NCBI RefSeq assembly: GCF_052857255.1
Contig: NC_135497.1
Span: 119,984,744-120,048,743, forward strand
DNA: 64,000 bases
Reading direction: 5' to 3'
DNA from: Amblyomma americanum
Taxonomy: Eukaryota > Arthropoda > Arachnida > Ixodida > Ixodidae
Below are positions 32,898 to 43,298 of the stretch, in pieces; position 1 is the stretch's first letter, and each line of letters opens with the position of its first letter. The translations under genes were made by a program, and so were the position numbers. Below the pieces are notes generated by a model. The model worked only from the letters and a program-made list of their open reading frames with translations, did no database searches and had not been told where the DNA came from.

Positions 32898-33279
32898 CCA
32901 GGAGGGGTATGAGGACTCCCAGATATGTATGAATGTACAGCAGTGAATGACCAATTCATATATACGGGCAATAAGCCATTAACGCTATTGCGTCATACCA
33001 TTAAGGCGGAGCTTAATTGTGCGCTCCAGTTATTTTCTTAACGCTACCGACGCGACATGCCGCCAACATAGGAGGCTCCCTTCCGGCTGTTAGCGACTCT
33101 GGCTCCTCTGTCAGTCTCAATAACGCTATGGATGCCCAACCACCGCTGCGCTTTGTCTCACTCAGTTTTCGCGCTGCACTATGATTAATGCGTTAGCATT
33201 AGGAGGGTCTGTGCAGGCGGAAATGGCGATCGTTGTTACAGGTGGCAACGTGATCGGATACCGCGAAACTAAGTATGCC

Positions 33280-33424
33280 ACCTCGGATATAACGAACCTG
33301 TCTACCACCTTGGATGTAAAAAAAACTTCCGTATGTTGACCTCGAATGTAACGATCTTTAGTGTACCACCTTGGATGTAAGGAACTTTATTGTGTCAACC
33401 TCGGATATAACTAACCTAATACCA
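33280..33424. repeat. Minisatellite, about 30-bp unit, 5 copies
   Basis: Five units of 26-32 bp each begin ACCTCGGATATAAC, ACCTTGGATGTAA or a close variant (unit starts near 33280, 33307, 33339, 33368 and 33398). Units with CGGATATAAC and TTGGATGTAA alternate loosely. No coding frame is preserved. Confidence 0.75.
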
Positions 33425-33446
33425 CCACTACAAAAAGAGCGATGTA

Positions 33447-33495
33447 TGTGCGTGCGTGCGTGCGTGCGTGTGTGAGCGAGAGAGAGAGAGAGAGA
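33447..33495. repeat. Microsatellite (TGCG)n followed by (GA)n
   Basis: A run of GTGC/TGCG units from 33447 passes into (GA)n at about 33475-33495. Confidence 0.9.
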
Positions 33496-33675
33496 CCTAA
33501 ATAACCAATACGTTGTGTTGTAAAAATGCAAGTAATGAAATATGAACAGAACATGCTACCGCATTCAACCGATCCATTAAGGATCGCCTAAGAGTTTTTT
33601 TTTTTTCTCGCCTTTTACAGGACCGTTCTTTTCAAAGCCGAATAAATATTTGCGCTCGTCTCATGGCGCACTTAG

Positions 33676-34500
33676 GCGAAGTGTATTTCATTGGCAATTT
33701 CTAGGTATGCAGGTTGTGTATTTTCTTGCTTACCGCGTGTAAGGTATCCCATGTCCTCGGAAGGAGCGTAGTCATGGTTGTTTCGACGTCTGTCGCGAGG
33801 AATTGGGTTCCCTGAGGTCCAGCAGGACCTCGCGTCCCGCAGTGGGAATGGAGAGGCGTATTCGCTGTGCTTTGAGTTGCTGCTCCGCGATTTTCTCAAG
33901 CTTACTGAGCCCACCGTGAGCATAGAGGTGGTGTTTTTGACTGTACCTTGGTAATCCTATGGTGAAGAGGAATGCTTCGCTGTTAAGAACCTCGAGGCGC
34001 TGAGAATGCTTGTATGTTCAGTTTTCACAGAGGACGCTTGGCGACGTATCCTCTGCGAGGAATTCCAAAATTTGATCGAGACCAGTTTGCAGTGTCGTAC
34101 CCTTGCTTGCCAAGGTAGCCCATTATTTTCCATATCCAGAGGTGATCTGCATATATGGGGAACCAGAAGGTGGATACGCCCGTCAGACGAGCCATAACGA
34201 CGTTTTAAAGGAGAAAGGAGCGCAGCTTGAGGTACTCCGATGGGATTTGCTGTTTGCAGTCCTGTTGTGGTGCCGACTCTATGCGGTTGTGCGGTCCGAC
34301 AGGAAATCCCAGACAAATACGAGCGGCTTGACATGTATGTCGGCCATATGCGCGCTCTCAGTCTATGCTGTGGGGTATGTAGTCGGCGGCTTTGTTGATA
34401 TCGAATGCAATGAGGGTGCGCGTGGCTGGTGAGTGTAGAGGTACTGCAGCATGCATGATGGAGCATAAGAAGATAGTCTTGTGCATTCAGGCGTGAGTGG
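33676..34500 (-). pseudogene. LINE-C reverse transcriptase fragment
   Basis: On the minus strand, in two alternating frames, I read LIAFDINKAADYIPHSI near 34420 (the first catalytic block; the family has DxxxAFD). This is followed by IPSEYLKLRSFLL and NVVMARLTG near 34220, then FPIYADHLWIW near 34150, the YADD box with its second aspartate changed to histidine. Sequence towards 33676 would be the thumb and connection. Multiple frameshifts are present. No 5' or 3' end is recognised. Confidence 0.55.
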
Positions 34501-34587
34501 TGTGAGGTGGTGAAACGTCTGATTTCGCGTTATTTTCTATTACACGCAAGCAAGAACTATCCGATCCAAGAGGCTACAGATGACACT

Positions 34588-34800
34588 ACCAGCCGCAGTG
34601 GTTCGGAGACGAAGGACGGTGGATCGAATCCCGACCGCGCAGGCCGCATTGCGATGGAAGCGAAAGGCAAAAGCGCTCGTGCATTATGCGATGGCAGAAA
34701 ACGTTGAAGAGCATAGTGGTCGAAATTAATCCGAAGCCCTCCCCTGCGGCGCCCCCATAGCCCACGTGCCGCTTTGGAATGTTAACCCCACATACTACTA
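34588..34800 (+). repeat. Ruka-like SINE, old and diverged
   Basis: CCGCAGTGGTTCGGAGACGA is a collapsed head (part of the A-to-B spacing is deleted). The B box is GGATCGAATCCCGACC. The body has GCGATGG and a mutated ACGTTGAAGAGC. The end is GCTTTGGAATGTTAACCCC. No target duplication was recognised. Confidence 0.7.
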
Positions 34801-36235
34801 CGTATGTTCCAGTCAGAGATGGGGCGGAGGTTAAGTGTACCGATGTCAACTGGATCAACGATCTCCAGAATGGAAGGCATCTATTCTGTTTCCATATAAA
34901 AGGCACGCAAGCACCCTACATCCGTACCTAGTTTGTCGGCAGTCGGCTGCGTTTTCTTTCTTTGCCCGCCAGCACTTGCGGCGTCCTCAATACGGCCCTG
35001 TCCTGCCATCTGTCGGTGACTCATTCTACCACAAGCCTGCGCATGCCGACCTCGATACTCGCCAGCGCAAGCAGGGAGCAGCACGTGGTGTATGCTTTGA
35101 ACGTGATAACCACGCAGTAACTGACATGCTTCACAACTAGCAACCACCAGTCGTTCCCATTTACTATCCTCATGCTTTTTTTTTTATAACTGCGCAAGTT
35201 CTGAAGTGATTTTTAAAGAGGAAATCGCCCTTCAGGCTTCAGCGGAGCTAAGAGCGAAACTCTGCCCCTGGAGTACTTGAAAGCGCTTATCTAAGTGGCA
35301 GGCCCAGCCGCCGAAAGTCTGGCACTTTCATCGAATTTTCACGACTTGAATCGCAATTCTGCTCATTTCCTTCAACAAAGCGCTGCAGATTTTTTATGGA
35401 GGATAGACAAATGATATTTATGTGAGGGCTTATGTACGAAATATTCGCCTATGTTTCAAAACGGTCGACGTAGCTTTCTTTCTACCAAAGCAGCAAAGAA
35501 AAGCACTTTAGAGAAAATCGGCATTTTTGTAGCTGCAGACACTACGTGCGGGATGAAAGTGCAATACAGACGCTGCTGTTAATGTTTTTTTTTTCGGCAG
35601 CAAAATACTGCTGCCGAAATTGCCGAGAAAATTGATTTAAAATAGAGCATTTTTTCCCCGCCGCACTAGATTCAAACTTGTGAAGCCAAGACCGAAAAGG
35701 GCTCCGTGATCACAGACTGGAAGTGGATGGCGACGTACTCTAGGCTCAGTGATCCACACGAATTAAACTGTCTTGACGTCATCTAAGTTTCCTCGCGAAA
35801 AAGGCCGCTGGTGGCAGCACTTGCATTTCATTCTTTTTACCTTTTCTAGCTTATAATAGCTCCATTTCCAGGGAAAATAGCGTTGTCCTCTTAACCCGGT
35901 AATTTATCGATATCGGCCAACTTTCATCACTTTCAACTTGTCTGGAAGTGCTCAAAGGGCGTGTGTTCCAAATCCTATCGTCTAAACAATGGACAAAAGT
36001 GTACTATCAGTGTCAAATGCAACGCAAACAAGACATTTAAGACACGAACTGCAAAATGAGATCGTGTTAAGCAGGGAAACCTCAGTACTCGCGCAAACTA
36101 ATTCTATATTGAAGGCGCGATGGCTGTGCTTTAGAAGCGTTAAACAATCGCGTCTGTACATATTTTCTCTCCAGCACTGGTGTTTTTTTGTTGGCAGATC
36201 AGTTTTCTTGTTCGTGTTTCATTTGACGAAGATGG
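34801..36235. other. Intergenic, nothing identified
   Basis: Contains a short perfect hairpin at 35593-35618 (see findings). The overlapping frames at 34835-35147 run on opposite strands without recognised domains. Confidence 0.5.
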
Positions 36236-36474
36236 TACTATCGCGACGGAAAGAAACGCGTACAACGCGGCGCCTACAGGCCCCGCTGTTCGAATTTCTT
36301 TTCATCGCGCTTTTACCTGGGTGGTAAGAAAAAGACGTTAGAGTCGTCCTAGAATGTATCACGGACTACTGAAGTGTCTTTCTGCCATCACCGGAGTAAA
36401 AGCACAATGAAAAAAAATCGAACAGCGGGGCGTGTAGGCGCCGCGTTGTTCGCGTTTCTTTCCATCGCGATCAC
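36236..36474. repeat. Large, almost loopless inverted repeat
   Basis: The arm at 36236-36352 matches the arm at 36474-36358 read on the minus strand. Shared blocks are ATCGCGA(C/T)GGAAAGAAACGCG, ACAACGCGGCGCCTACA(G/C)G, CCCCGCTGTTCGA and TGCTTTTAC-like sequence. Similarity fades towards the centre. A transcript through it would fold into a hairpin of roughly 100 bp. It ends exactly where LINE-D begins. Confidence 0.75.
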
Positions 36475-37047
36475 CACTCGACATTACATCATACCAACCA
36501 ATTGCATTTGCCAGCTGCGTCGGCAAAGTGATGGAAAGAATGTTGCTAACCCGCGTAGAATGGTACCTGGAGCGATACGAAATATATCCAAAACTTACGT
36601 CCGGATTTCGACGCAAACGCTCCTGTATTGACAATATGGTTGACTTGGAACGTCCGTCCTGCACCAAAAAATTCTGAAGAGATTGACCGTGGCGTTATTT
36701 CTGGATATGAAGGGCGCCTACGACAACGTAACACATCAGGCCATTTTGGATGTATTGGAATGGGCTGAAATCGGAGGCTGCATATACAACTGGATAGCAG
36801 CTATTTATCGGACAGGTCGCTCTTTGTCCAGACTCAGGACGGAGCAACGTCTGTGCATCGAACTGCGCTCGGAGTCCCACAGGGTGGGGTGCTGAGCCCA
36901 ACTCTCTTCAAACCTTGCTCTCGTCGGCCTGGTCGCCTTACGGCCACAATACGCTCAGACCTCCATATACGCGGACGGTATCTGTACTTGGGCTTCAAGT
37001 GTGACTCGTCCCCAAGTTCGTGACAGACTTCAGAAGGCGGTATCTAT
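36475..37047 (+). pseudogene. LINE-D reverse transcriptase, first part
   Basis: In sequence: PIAFASCVGKVMERMLLTR and YPKLTSGFRRKRSCIDNMVD (finger blocks). After a short deletion and stop near 36677 come the first catalytic block VALFLDMKGAYDNVTHQAIL (36690-36750), the GVPQGG-type block near 36875, and the catalytic box TSIYADGICTW near 36965. There YADD has become YADG, so a catalytic aspartate is lost. Frame changes occur near 36880 and 36905. The protein would copy element RNA at the nicked target. Confidence 0.82.
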
Positions 37048-38212
37048 GGGTGCGTTCCAATACTCCCAAGTAGACGGCTACTTAGACGTCTAGCCGGACA
37101 GCCGCCATCTTGGGACGCGTTCCATTTCTCACGAAGCAGTCTAATTCGCCGAAGTCCACATCGATGTAGGCTAACTTGCTGTCTAAAGATGGCGGAGCTG
37201 ATGTACGCGGATGAGCGAGTCGTGCTCTTGCGGGCGTCGGACTGTACACAGAGTATAGAAAAGGAAAAATGCGAGTCATTTCATTATGTTATTTGGTACG
37301 CAAATTAGTGGCTAATTAATCTTCGTGGACGTGCGATTTCTAGCAGTGAATCACGAAGGAGAAAATCGTGCAGTTGAGAGCTTTGCTACAGCAGCGGACG
37401 CTGTAGGTCTGTTTACGTGGTTTGTTTACGTGATCCGGCATCGTCAGATGCCGGATCTTAATTAGCACCTTGATTTTAGAGATTAATACTCGTCGCTGTC
37501 GTTGGGTTCCTCGACGGGCTTTAAGACGGCTGGCGTGACGGTTAAAAATGTGTTCTGTTGCTGTATTAGTTGCATCAACTCTTTCGCGTGCATTCTTTTT
37601 TCTCTCTACACTCTCAGAACAAACACAGCGGCATGTTGCGAATTGATTTTAGTCTTTGCAGGATTAAAGCTCGCTGCTGTCTTTAGGTTTCTCGCCGTCT
37701 CCGAGTACCACGTAAGGCAGACAGCAGGTTTAATGGCACGCATGTGTTTTCCTGTTGCAGTGTACATTAGCCGTATCGCATTTCGCGCATATTGATTACA
37801 GTCTTTCGTATTCTTTCTTATGTTTACAGGACCGTCTGGACGAGCACCATCGAGGAGCATGTACAGTTTAGCATCAATAATAAAAGAATAATCGCATATC
37901 TCTTTAGCGTCGTCTTCGGAGAGCGGCCCCGTCTGCTTCAAGTAGACTGACCGATAGGCACATCCACCAGTCCGGTTTACGCGCAAAGTCATTGCAGAAA
38001 AAATGTGCAAACATGTTGAAAACGCGTTTTTAATTATCGTTATTCCTCAGTTTGAGAAAAATTGTAGTACAACTGTTCATATGCTTTAGTTACATTAATA
38101 TGCCGCGAGGCGGCGTGAGCTGTAGACAAGTTCCAATACATGGACATGTAGACGGCTTCCTAGACGTGACACTAGACGTCTTGTGAGACGTCTAGAGTAT
38201 TGGAACGCAGCC
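37048..38212. mobile_element. DNA transposon with TAT target duplication (PIF/Harbinger-like?)
   Basis: The left end is GGGTGCGTTCCAATACTC at 37048. The right end, read on the minus strand from 38212, is GGCTGCGTTCCAATACTC: 17 of 18 positions match. TAT flanks both ends (37045-37047 and 38213-38215). Subterminal zones on both sides carry GACGTCTAG and GTAGACGGCT words. Its excision restores the LINE-D frame, which fixes both boundaries. A 3-bp duplication fits PIF/Harbinger, although that group prefers TWA, so assignment is tentative. Remnant exons lie inside on the minus strand (next entry). Confidence 0.82.
37483..38010 (-). pseudogene. Remnant two-exon gene inside the TAT transposon
   Basis: A minus-strand frame from 38010 encodes a stretch with CAYRSVYLKQTGPLSEDDAK and YSFIIDAKLYMLLDGARP. 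At 37828 it meets a plausible donor, GGTCCT|GTAAAC. A matching-phase acceptor, CAACAG, at 37555 opens a last exon (37554-37483) that reads TVTPAVLKPVEEPNDSDEY and stops. An acidic C-terminus after an intron looks like a real gene end. I recognise no transposase or DNA-binding domain. It may be the C-terminus of an accessory or transposase protein. The 5' part is deleted or lies in a frame I cannot see. Confidence 0.35.
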
Positions 38213-39868
38213 TATATTGACGTCGTACCTCCGTCTGCAGGACCGCAATATTTCTACCAAGAAATATTCACTTGTGGTGTTCACACGCAAAACAATGTCA
38301 CGTTACGTCATAAGCATCAACGGCAAAGCTGTCTCCTATGATAGAAGCTATCGTTTCCTTGGTGTAGCCATCGGCAGGAGTCTCTCGTGGAGTCCTCATC
38401 TACACAGCACGAGAAAGAGACTGATGGCGATTGTTCATGTCCTCTCCTTCGGGGGAAAGTACTGGGGCGTATCAGAGCGCTCGATGCTACAACTGCACCG
38501 CTCACTACTCCTGGGCTACCGAAGACCATTCACTATTCCTGGGCTACTTGCGGTACAGCTTTCCAACATTCAGTAACATTAGAAAGACAAACGTCCGGAC
38601 TCAACAAAGTGTGCAAGCGCAAGCTCTGCGTATCTGCCTTGGACTTCCTCTGCAGCAGCAACCGTTGTCATCGCCCGGGAACATTCAGTTACTACATACT
38701 CTGCTGTTCACACCATGAGATCACACATTCGCCACCTCAAACGGGTTCCCTGTCATCATCTCGCAACTCTTTCGGTAATTAGGCCACGTACTGCATTCGT
38801 CAGCGTCATTGATACTCATCGCACCTATCTTCCATCGCAATTCACCCCTGCCTCAAAACCGTGCTTGCCTTTATGGAGTCTACATAAACCTCGGGTGCAC
38901 CTTTGTATTCCTGGAATTACGAAGAAAGCTGGTGTATCATTGGCTACTCTCAAACCGATCACGTTGGAACAACTGCATTCTAACCACAAGCACCGCATTC
39001 ATGTATACACAGATGGCTCAGTCAACTCGAACAGTTCTGCGGGGTATGTGGTGATTCCGGGGAGGTCGATCTTGATGAAGGTGAAGACGACCTAACGCAC
39101 TTCCTCAACTGGTGCGGAACTAGCTATCCTTCGGGCTGCAGTTCAGTTCATCAGCCAACAACATCCACATGAATGGTCAGTATTCATTGATGACAAAGCA
39201 GCCCTTCAAGGCCTGCAAGCTGCTCTACGCCGCCGGTCGCATGAACTACTGGTTGCAGAGATTCGCGAGGTGTACCACTGCGCCATATTGAAAGGTCATG
39301 ATATCATTTTTCAATGGCTACCAGGACACTGCGGTATCAAAGGAAACAACCACGCGGACGAGGCTGCCCGATCTGCTCACAGTGACGGACTTCAAGTCTG
39401 TATTGCTGTATTAAGAGTTGACGCAGCGTGTCAGCTACTCAGGTTGGTGCTGGAACTCACACTTTCTGCGTGGAACACTGACCAATTTTTCAACCGTCGC
39501 CTCAGGGCTCTAGATCCTGGACTGTACCTTCGTCTTCCCCGCAATATACCGTATCGTGAAACAACATTGCTTTGCCGTCTTTAGCTCGGTGTTGCACTTA
39601 CGAAGGAATACACGTTCCGGATTGGGATGGCCGACAGCCCTGCTTGTGAATGGTGTGGCTAAGAAGAGCCAATTGCCCATCTCCGGCGCGAGTGCCCTGT
39701 TTTGGCGACCGAAAGACGTAGGCTGCGTTGTGCCTTGGACAGCCTCGATCCTCGCTATTTAACAGAGGATAAAATCCTGGGGCCATGGCCTAAGGAATCG
39801 ACTGCCCTCAAAGCCTACAAGGCACTGTTTAGCTTCATGAGAGCGACTGGCTTAAGGGACCAATTGTG
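38213..39868 (+). pseudogene. LINE-D ORF2, thumb, RNase H and zinc tail
   Basis: From 38217 the frame reads QDRNISTKKYSLVVFT and YDRSYRFLGVAIGRSLSW (thumb side of RT). After frame changes near 38570-38720, RNase H follows: HRIHVYTDGSVNSN (first Asp) near 39000, then, after a frameshift at about 39090, TGAELAILRAAVQF (Glu), WSVFIDDKAALQGL (Asp; usually DS) and FQWLPGHCGIKGNNHADEAA (His and last Asp) near 39315-39365. The tail CEWCG, then EEPIAHLRRECP, is a C-x2-C...H-x4-C motif with a stop inside. The end is near GLRDQL at 39868. Confidence 0.85.
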
Positions 39869-40480
39869 ACTGTGCCCCTCGCAACTTCTTTCTTTCCCCT
39901 CTGAATCCCATCATTCCTCTTCCCCAGTTCAGGGTAGCCATCCAGAACACCCATCTGGTTAACATCCCTGCCTTCCCTCTTCCTCTTTATCTCTCTCTCT
40001 CTCTTTCAATCGCGATAGTACGTATTTCAAAGACCACCCGTTCGGTGGTTATAATGTGGGCATTGGGATAACATAACTTACGAAAGTTAATAAAATCTAG
40101 CAAGTTTAGTATATCGATACACATACCCTGGACCGACATGCAAACAATATTCGATACTTTTTTGGCTTGAGGGACCAGCTTTGACTGCGCCCCTCGCACC
40201 CTCCCTCTTTTCCTTTTCAATCCCCTCATCCCTCTTCCCCTGTGCAGGGTATCCAACCAGAACACCTTTCTGGTTAACATCCCTGCCTTCCCTCTTCCTC
40301 TTTATCTCTCTCTCTCTCTTTCCATCTCGGTACTACATATTCCAAAGACTGCGCCCTTTCGGTGGTTATAATGTGGGCATTGGGATAACATAACTTACGA
40401 AAGTTAATAAAATATTTTAAATTTAGTATATCGATACACATACCGTGGACCGACATGCAAACAATATTTGATACTTTTTT
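39849..40480 (+). repeat. Tandem duplication of the LINE-D 3' UTR (315-bp period)
   Basis: Copy 1 (39849-40163) and copy 2 (40164-40480) both run from GGCTT(A/G)AGGGACCA through TGTGCCCCTCGCA or TGCGCCCCTCGCA, a CTCTCTCTCTCTTTC run and TTCGGTGGTTATAATGTGGG. Both end at GACATGCAAACAATATT(C/T)GATAC and a T run. Differences between copies are scattered, so the duplication is not very recent. Copy 1 overlaps the last codons of ORF2. Confidence 0.88.
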
Positions 40481-40829
40481 TCTTCGTTATACTCCCTCTT
40501 TTTCGTGCACTCTAGTATCCGTGGTTGTTCATGGAACCAAGAGTGCACCAATTTTCTGACTTCCTGGCCGCTCCCAACACTCCGACTCGTTAAAGCGTAT
40601 TACCGTTATTCAAACGAATAATTATCGTAAGGAGCAAGATCGAGGCTGTATATGGATGAAGCTGCAGGATTTCAAATCTCAGCCTCAGATATCTTCCAGT
40701 AGTTTCGGCAACCATGCCTGTGCTTTTGTTATCATGTGGGAGAAAAGCACTTTAAAGATAAACCCTTGTCGATAAGAGCGATGACGCCGATGAATGAGTA
40801 CATGTGACCGTTCCAGATATCTTTCTCTT
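40481..40829. other. Spacer between LINE-D and LINE-E
   Basis: AT-rich, no supported feature. LINE-E homology becomes readable near 40830. Confidence 0.45.
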
Positions 40830-42850
40830 CCAACACGAAGTCCTCACTGGGATACCCCCCGACGGAGAGCACCTTCATCCCACACTTGATATCATGGGCG
40901 TCTTTGACAACATTTCCCACTCTGCCATCCTAAAGGTCTCAGTCGACACACTGCGGCTCTCGTATGTTCCAATATATCTCGACCTTCCTCCACACATCGG
41001 ATCTACCAGATCATCTCTCTTGCCAGCGCCTGAGAAGGGCACTCCACAAAGTGCCGTCTTATCACCGCTCCTATTCAATATAGCCATGGCCCCTCTCGCC
41101 CACGAGCTCTCCACACTCTCTGATATCGGATATACTGTCTATGCGGATGACATTATCATATGGCCCAACTCGAGGATCCCTCGCTGCCAAAGAGTAAGCC
41201 CTACAAGAGCAAGCCCTTAATATGCTTGATCATTATGGTCAAGCATTTTGTTCAGCCAGCGGTATGCAATGCGCACCGGGCAAATCGGACATTATACGTA
41301 TTCACGGTCCCCGCAATCATGCTCCAAGATAACGACACCCTACAGAGAAAAAATCGCTCATCCGAGCAATTGCTCTCTGGGTCCAACATAATGGCAAGCC
41401 CACCCACACCATTGCCACACGCATGTCCGTGCTCAATATCGTCCGTATGGTACGACGTGTTTCTGGACATAGCAAGGGCATGCGCGAGGACGAGATCATT
41501 CACCCCGTCATGGACCTGGCCATCAGTCGAATTCAGTATTGCCTCCCACACCACAATGCTGGTTCAGTTTATGGGGGTTTAACGTCCCGAAGCAACTCAC
41601 GCTATGAGAGACGCCGTAGTGAAGGGATCCGGAAATTTCGACCACCTGGAGTTCTTTAACGTGCACTGACGTCGTACAATACACGTGATCGCACCGCCAA
41701 GAGTAGGATCGATATCCTTATCCGTACGGTCACAAAGACAGCTCTGGACATCTCCATGTGTACATCTACCACTAGACACCTTGCTCTCGGTGTTCACAAC
41801 ACGTTTTCAGAAATCCAGGATGCTGTTTTGAACTCCCAACGCACTCGTCTCCTCACCAACTCGGCGGGTAGGGTTATCCTGTCACGAATAGGCGACCCGC
41901 AAGACACCAAGGCTCTGGCCCTGACCGGGAGTGTCCTCACCACTACCCGCTCCCACCTTCACAGGGACCCTGTCCCTCGTCACATAAGCCACAAGCCCCA
42001 GGGCCCGCGCCGCCAGGCCCGTCTTCGCAACCTCCGCGCGATACCACGGCCATGTATGGGGATGTGGCTTCGTATGCACAGCCCCACAGATATGCCTGCG
42101 CTGCTCCCAATCACGCGAACACCTCCTATCTTGAAGCATCCTTCACGGTCCCGGACCCGGCGGCCGCAGAAGCCATCACTATAGCCATTACCATCAAATT
42201 GAGCAACACCCAACATCACAGCTGCCACATTTTTACGGACTCCCAAGCCACCTGCAGAGCCTACACGAGTGGTCGTGTCCCGCGTACGGCTCTCTGCATT
42301 CTGGGCGGCTATCTCCAACATAATAATGTCATCATCTGGGTCCTGGGACATGCAGGTATCGATGGCGATATTAGGGCCGATGCCCTAGCTCGAGAATGCA
42401 CCTACCGAGCGGGGCACACCTACTCTACCCTCTACATCCTTTCCACCCGTCTAGAGACCCTCCGCCTAAATCGGCATCTTTGCCCCCCGCCACATAAGCG
42501 ACTTTCCCCAGTAGACTCCTACCACCTAAAACGCACCCAAACACTCACTTTCCCCACTCTCCACCACCTACACCGTACTCACCCAACATTATAAGCAGAT
42601 GCATGTACCTGGTGTGGGGATATTCCCACATTCATACATATTACATGGACATTCACAGTTAAGCCTAACCACTTAAAGCCGTCCAACGCGGTGCTGGCCA
42701 GCGGCACCTTGGGCTACCAGGAGGCACTAGTCGCCATCGCCAAAGCGTCGGCCTAAACTACTGGTGTCCTGAGCTGAGGGCCCCACCCACAAGTCGCTCC
42801 GGTGGTCGGTCTCCTTTTATACAAAAAAAGTATTCTCTGTATCTTCACTG
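40830..42850 (+). mobile_element. LINE-E: second 5'-truncated non-LTR retrotransposon
   Basis: ORF2 pieces in order: IPPDGEHLHPTLDIMGVFDN (first RT catalytic block, near 40860-40905), TPQSAVLSPLLFNIAMAPLA near 41050, and the intact catalytic box YTVYADDIIIW at 41130-41160. Then come frame changes, a truncated SINE (41561-41685), and RNase H with CHIFTDSQATCRAYTSG (42220) and IWVLGHAGIDGDIRADALA (42330-42385). The tail is CTWCGDIPTFIH near 42610. A 3' UTR with GAGGGCCCCACCCACAAGTC runs to about 42850. It is less closely related to LINE-D than two copies of one family would be. Confidence 0.78.
41561..41685 (-). repeat. Ruka-like SINE, 5'-truncated, inside LINE-E
   Basis: On the minus strand it covers GTGTATTGTACGACGTCAGTG through ACGTTAAAGAACTCC to TTCGGGACGTTAAACCCCC, lacking the tRNA head. 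LINE-E sequence resumes on both sides (CLPHHNA before it, TAKSRIDILIRT after it). Confidence 0.85.
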
Positions 42851-43278
42851 GAGTTCAAGAATTGGTTCCTTCCTGTCCCAAAATGGAGCTAACATCGCCT
42901 TGACGGTCGAGGGGGGTTATGAGTGGGACGATATCTGTAGCTTTAGACCATCGGTCTTGCCGTTCTGAAAGCTGTCGTGAGATTTCAGGTTCGTCGTAGT
43001 CAATCCGGGACTCGTTCCACGGTGTGATACACTAGAAAGCTTTCTCCCGGCTCGTTATATTGCACCCCAAAACTTGCGAAAGTCTGCACATGATTTATGC
43101 CGTACACGTCCGTCAGCATGTAAGCCACCAAAAATGAGCCGAATTCCTGACAGTGGAGTACTTCATGTACTAACGAATGTGTGGATTTCACAATTATAGT
43201 CATATCTGTGCGAAGAGCTTGTTAGAGATGGGGCTTCTATCCCATAGCAGGCCACCGGGGTTGGGGAATTGCGCTTCG
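42851..43278. other. Spacer; LTR-element leader at its right edge
   Basis: Immediately left of the primer-binding site the minus strand would be the leader of an LTR element (about 43278-43200). No gag or pol sequence follows, so the element is truncated or the flank is unrelated. Confidence 0.35.
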
Positions 43279-43296
43279 ATCCCACCGCTGCCACCA
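43279..43296 (-). other. Primer-binding site (tRNA-Leu type)
   Basis: On the minus strand TGGTGGCAGCGGTGGGAT starts two bases after the LTR end. It is complementary to the 3' end of eukaryotic tRNA-Leu, including CCA (from general knowledge of tRNA ends). This would prime minus-strand DNA synthesis. Confidence 0.7.
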
Positions 43297-43298
43297 GT

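Larger units (their letters stand above)
36475..40480 (+). mobile_element. LINE-D: 5'-truncated non-LTR retrotransposon with RNase H
   Basis: The plus strand carries RT (36475-37047), a break caused by a 1165-bp DNA transposon (37048-38212), then the rest of ORF2 with RNase H and a zinc tail (38213-39868), then a 3' UTR present twice in tandem (39849-40163 and 40164-40480). Removing the transposon and one TAT rejoins KAVS with ILTSYLRLQD in frame. Frameshifts near 39090 and stops near 39584 and 39660 leave it inactive. RNase H after RT suggests the I/Jockey-type assemblage. Confidence 0.85.

Noticed and set aside
37606..38010. 134-codon minus-strand frame taken as one whole protein
   Set aside because: Only its first part looks exonic. 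After 37828 it probably reads through an intron, as a donor there fits an acceptor at 37555.
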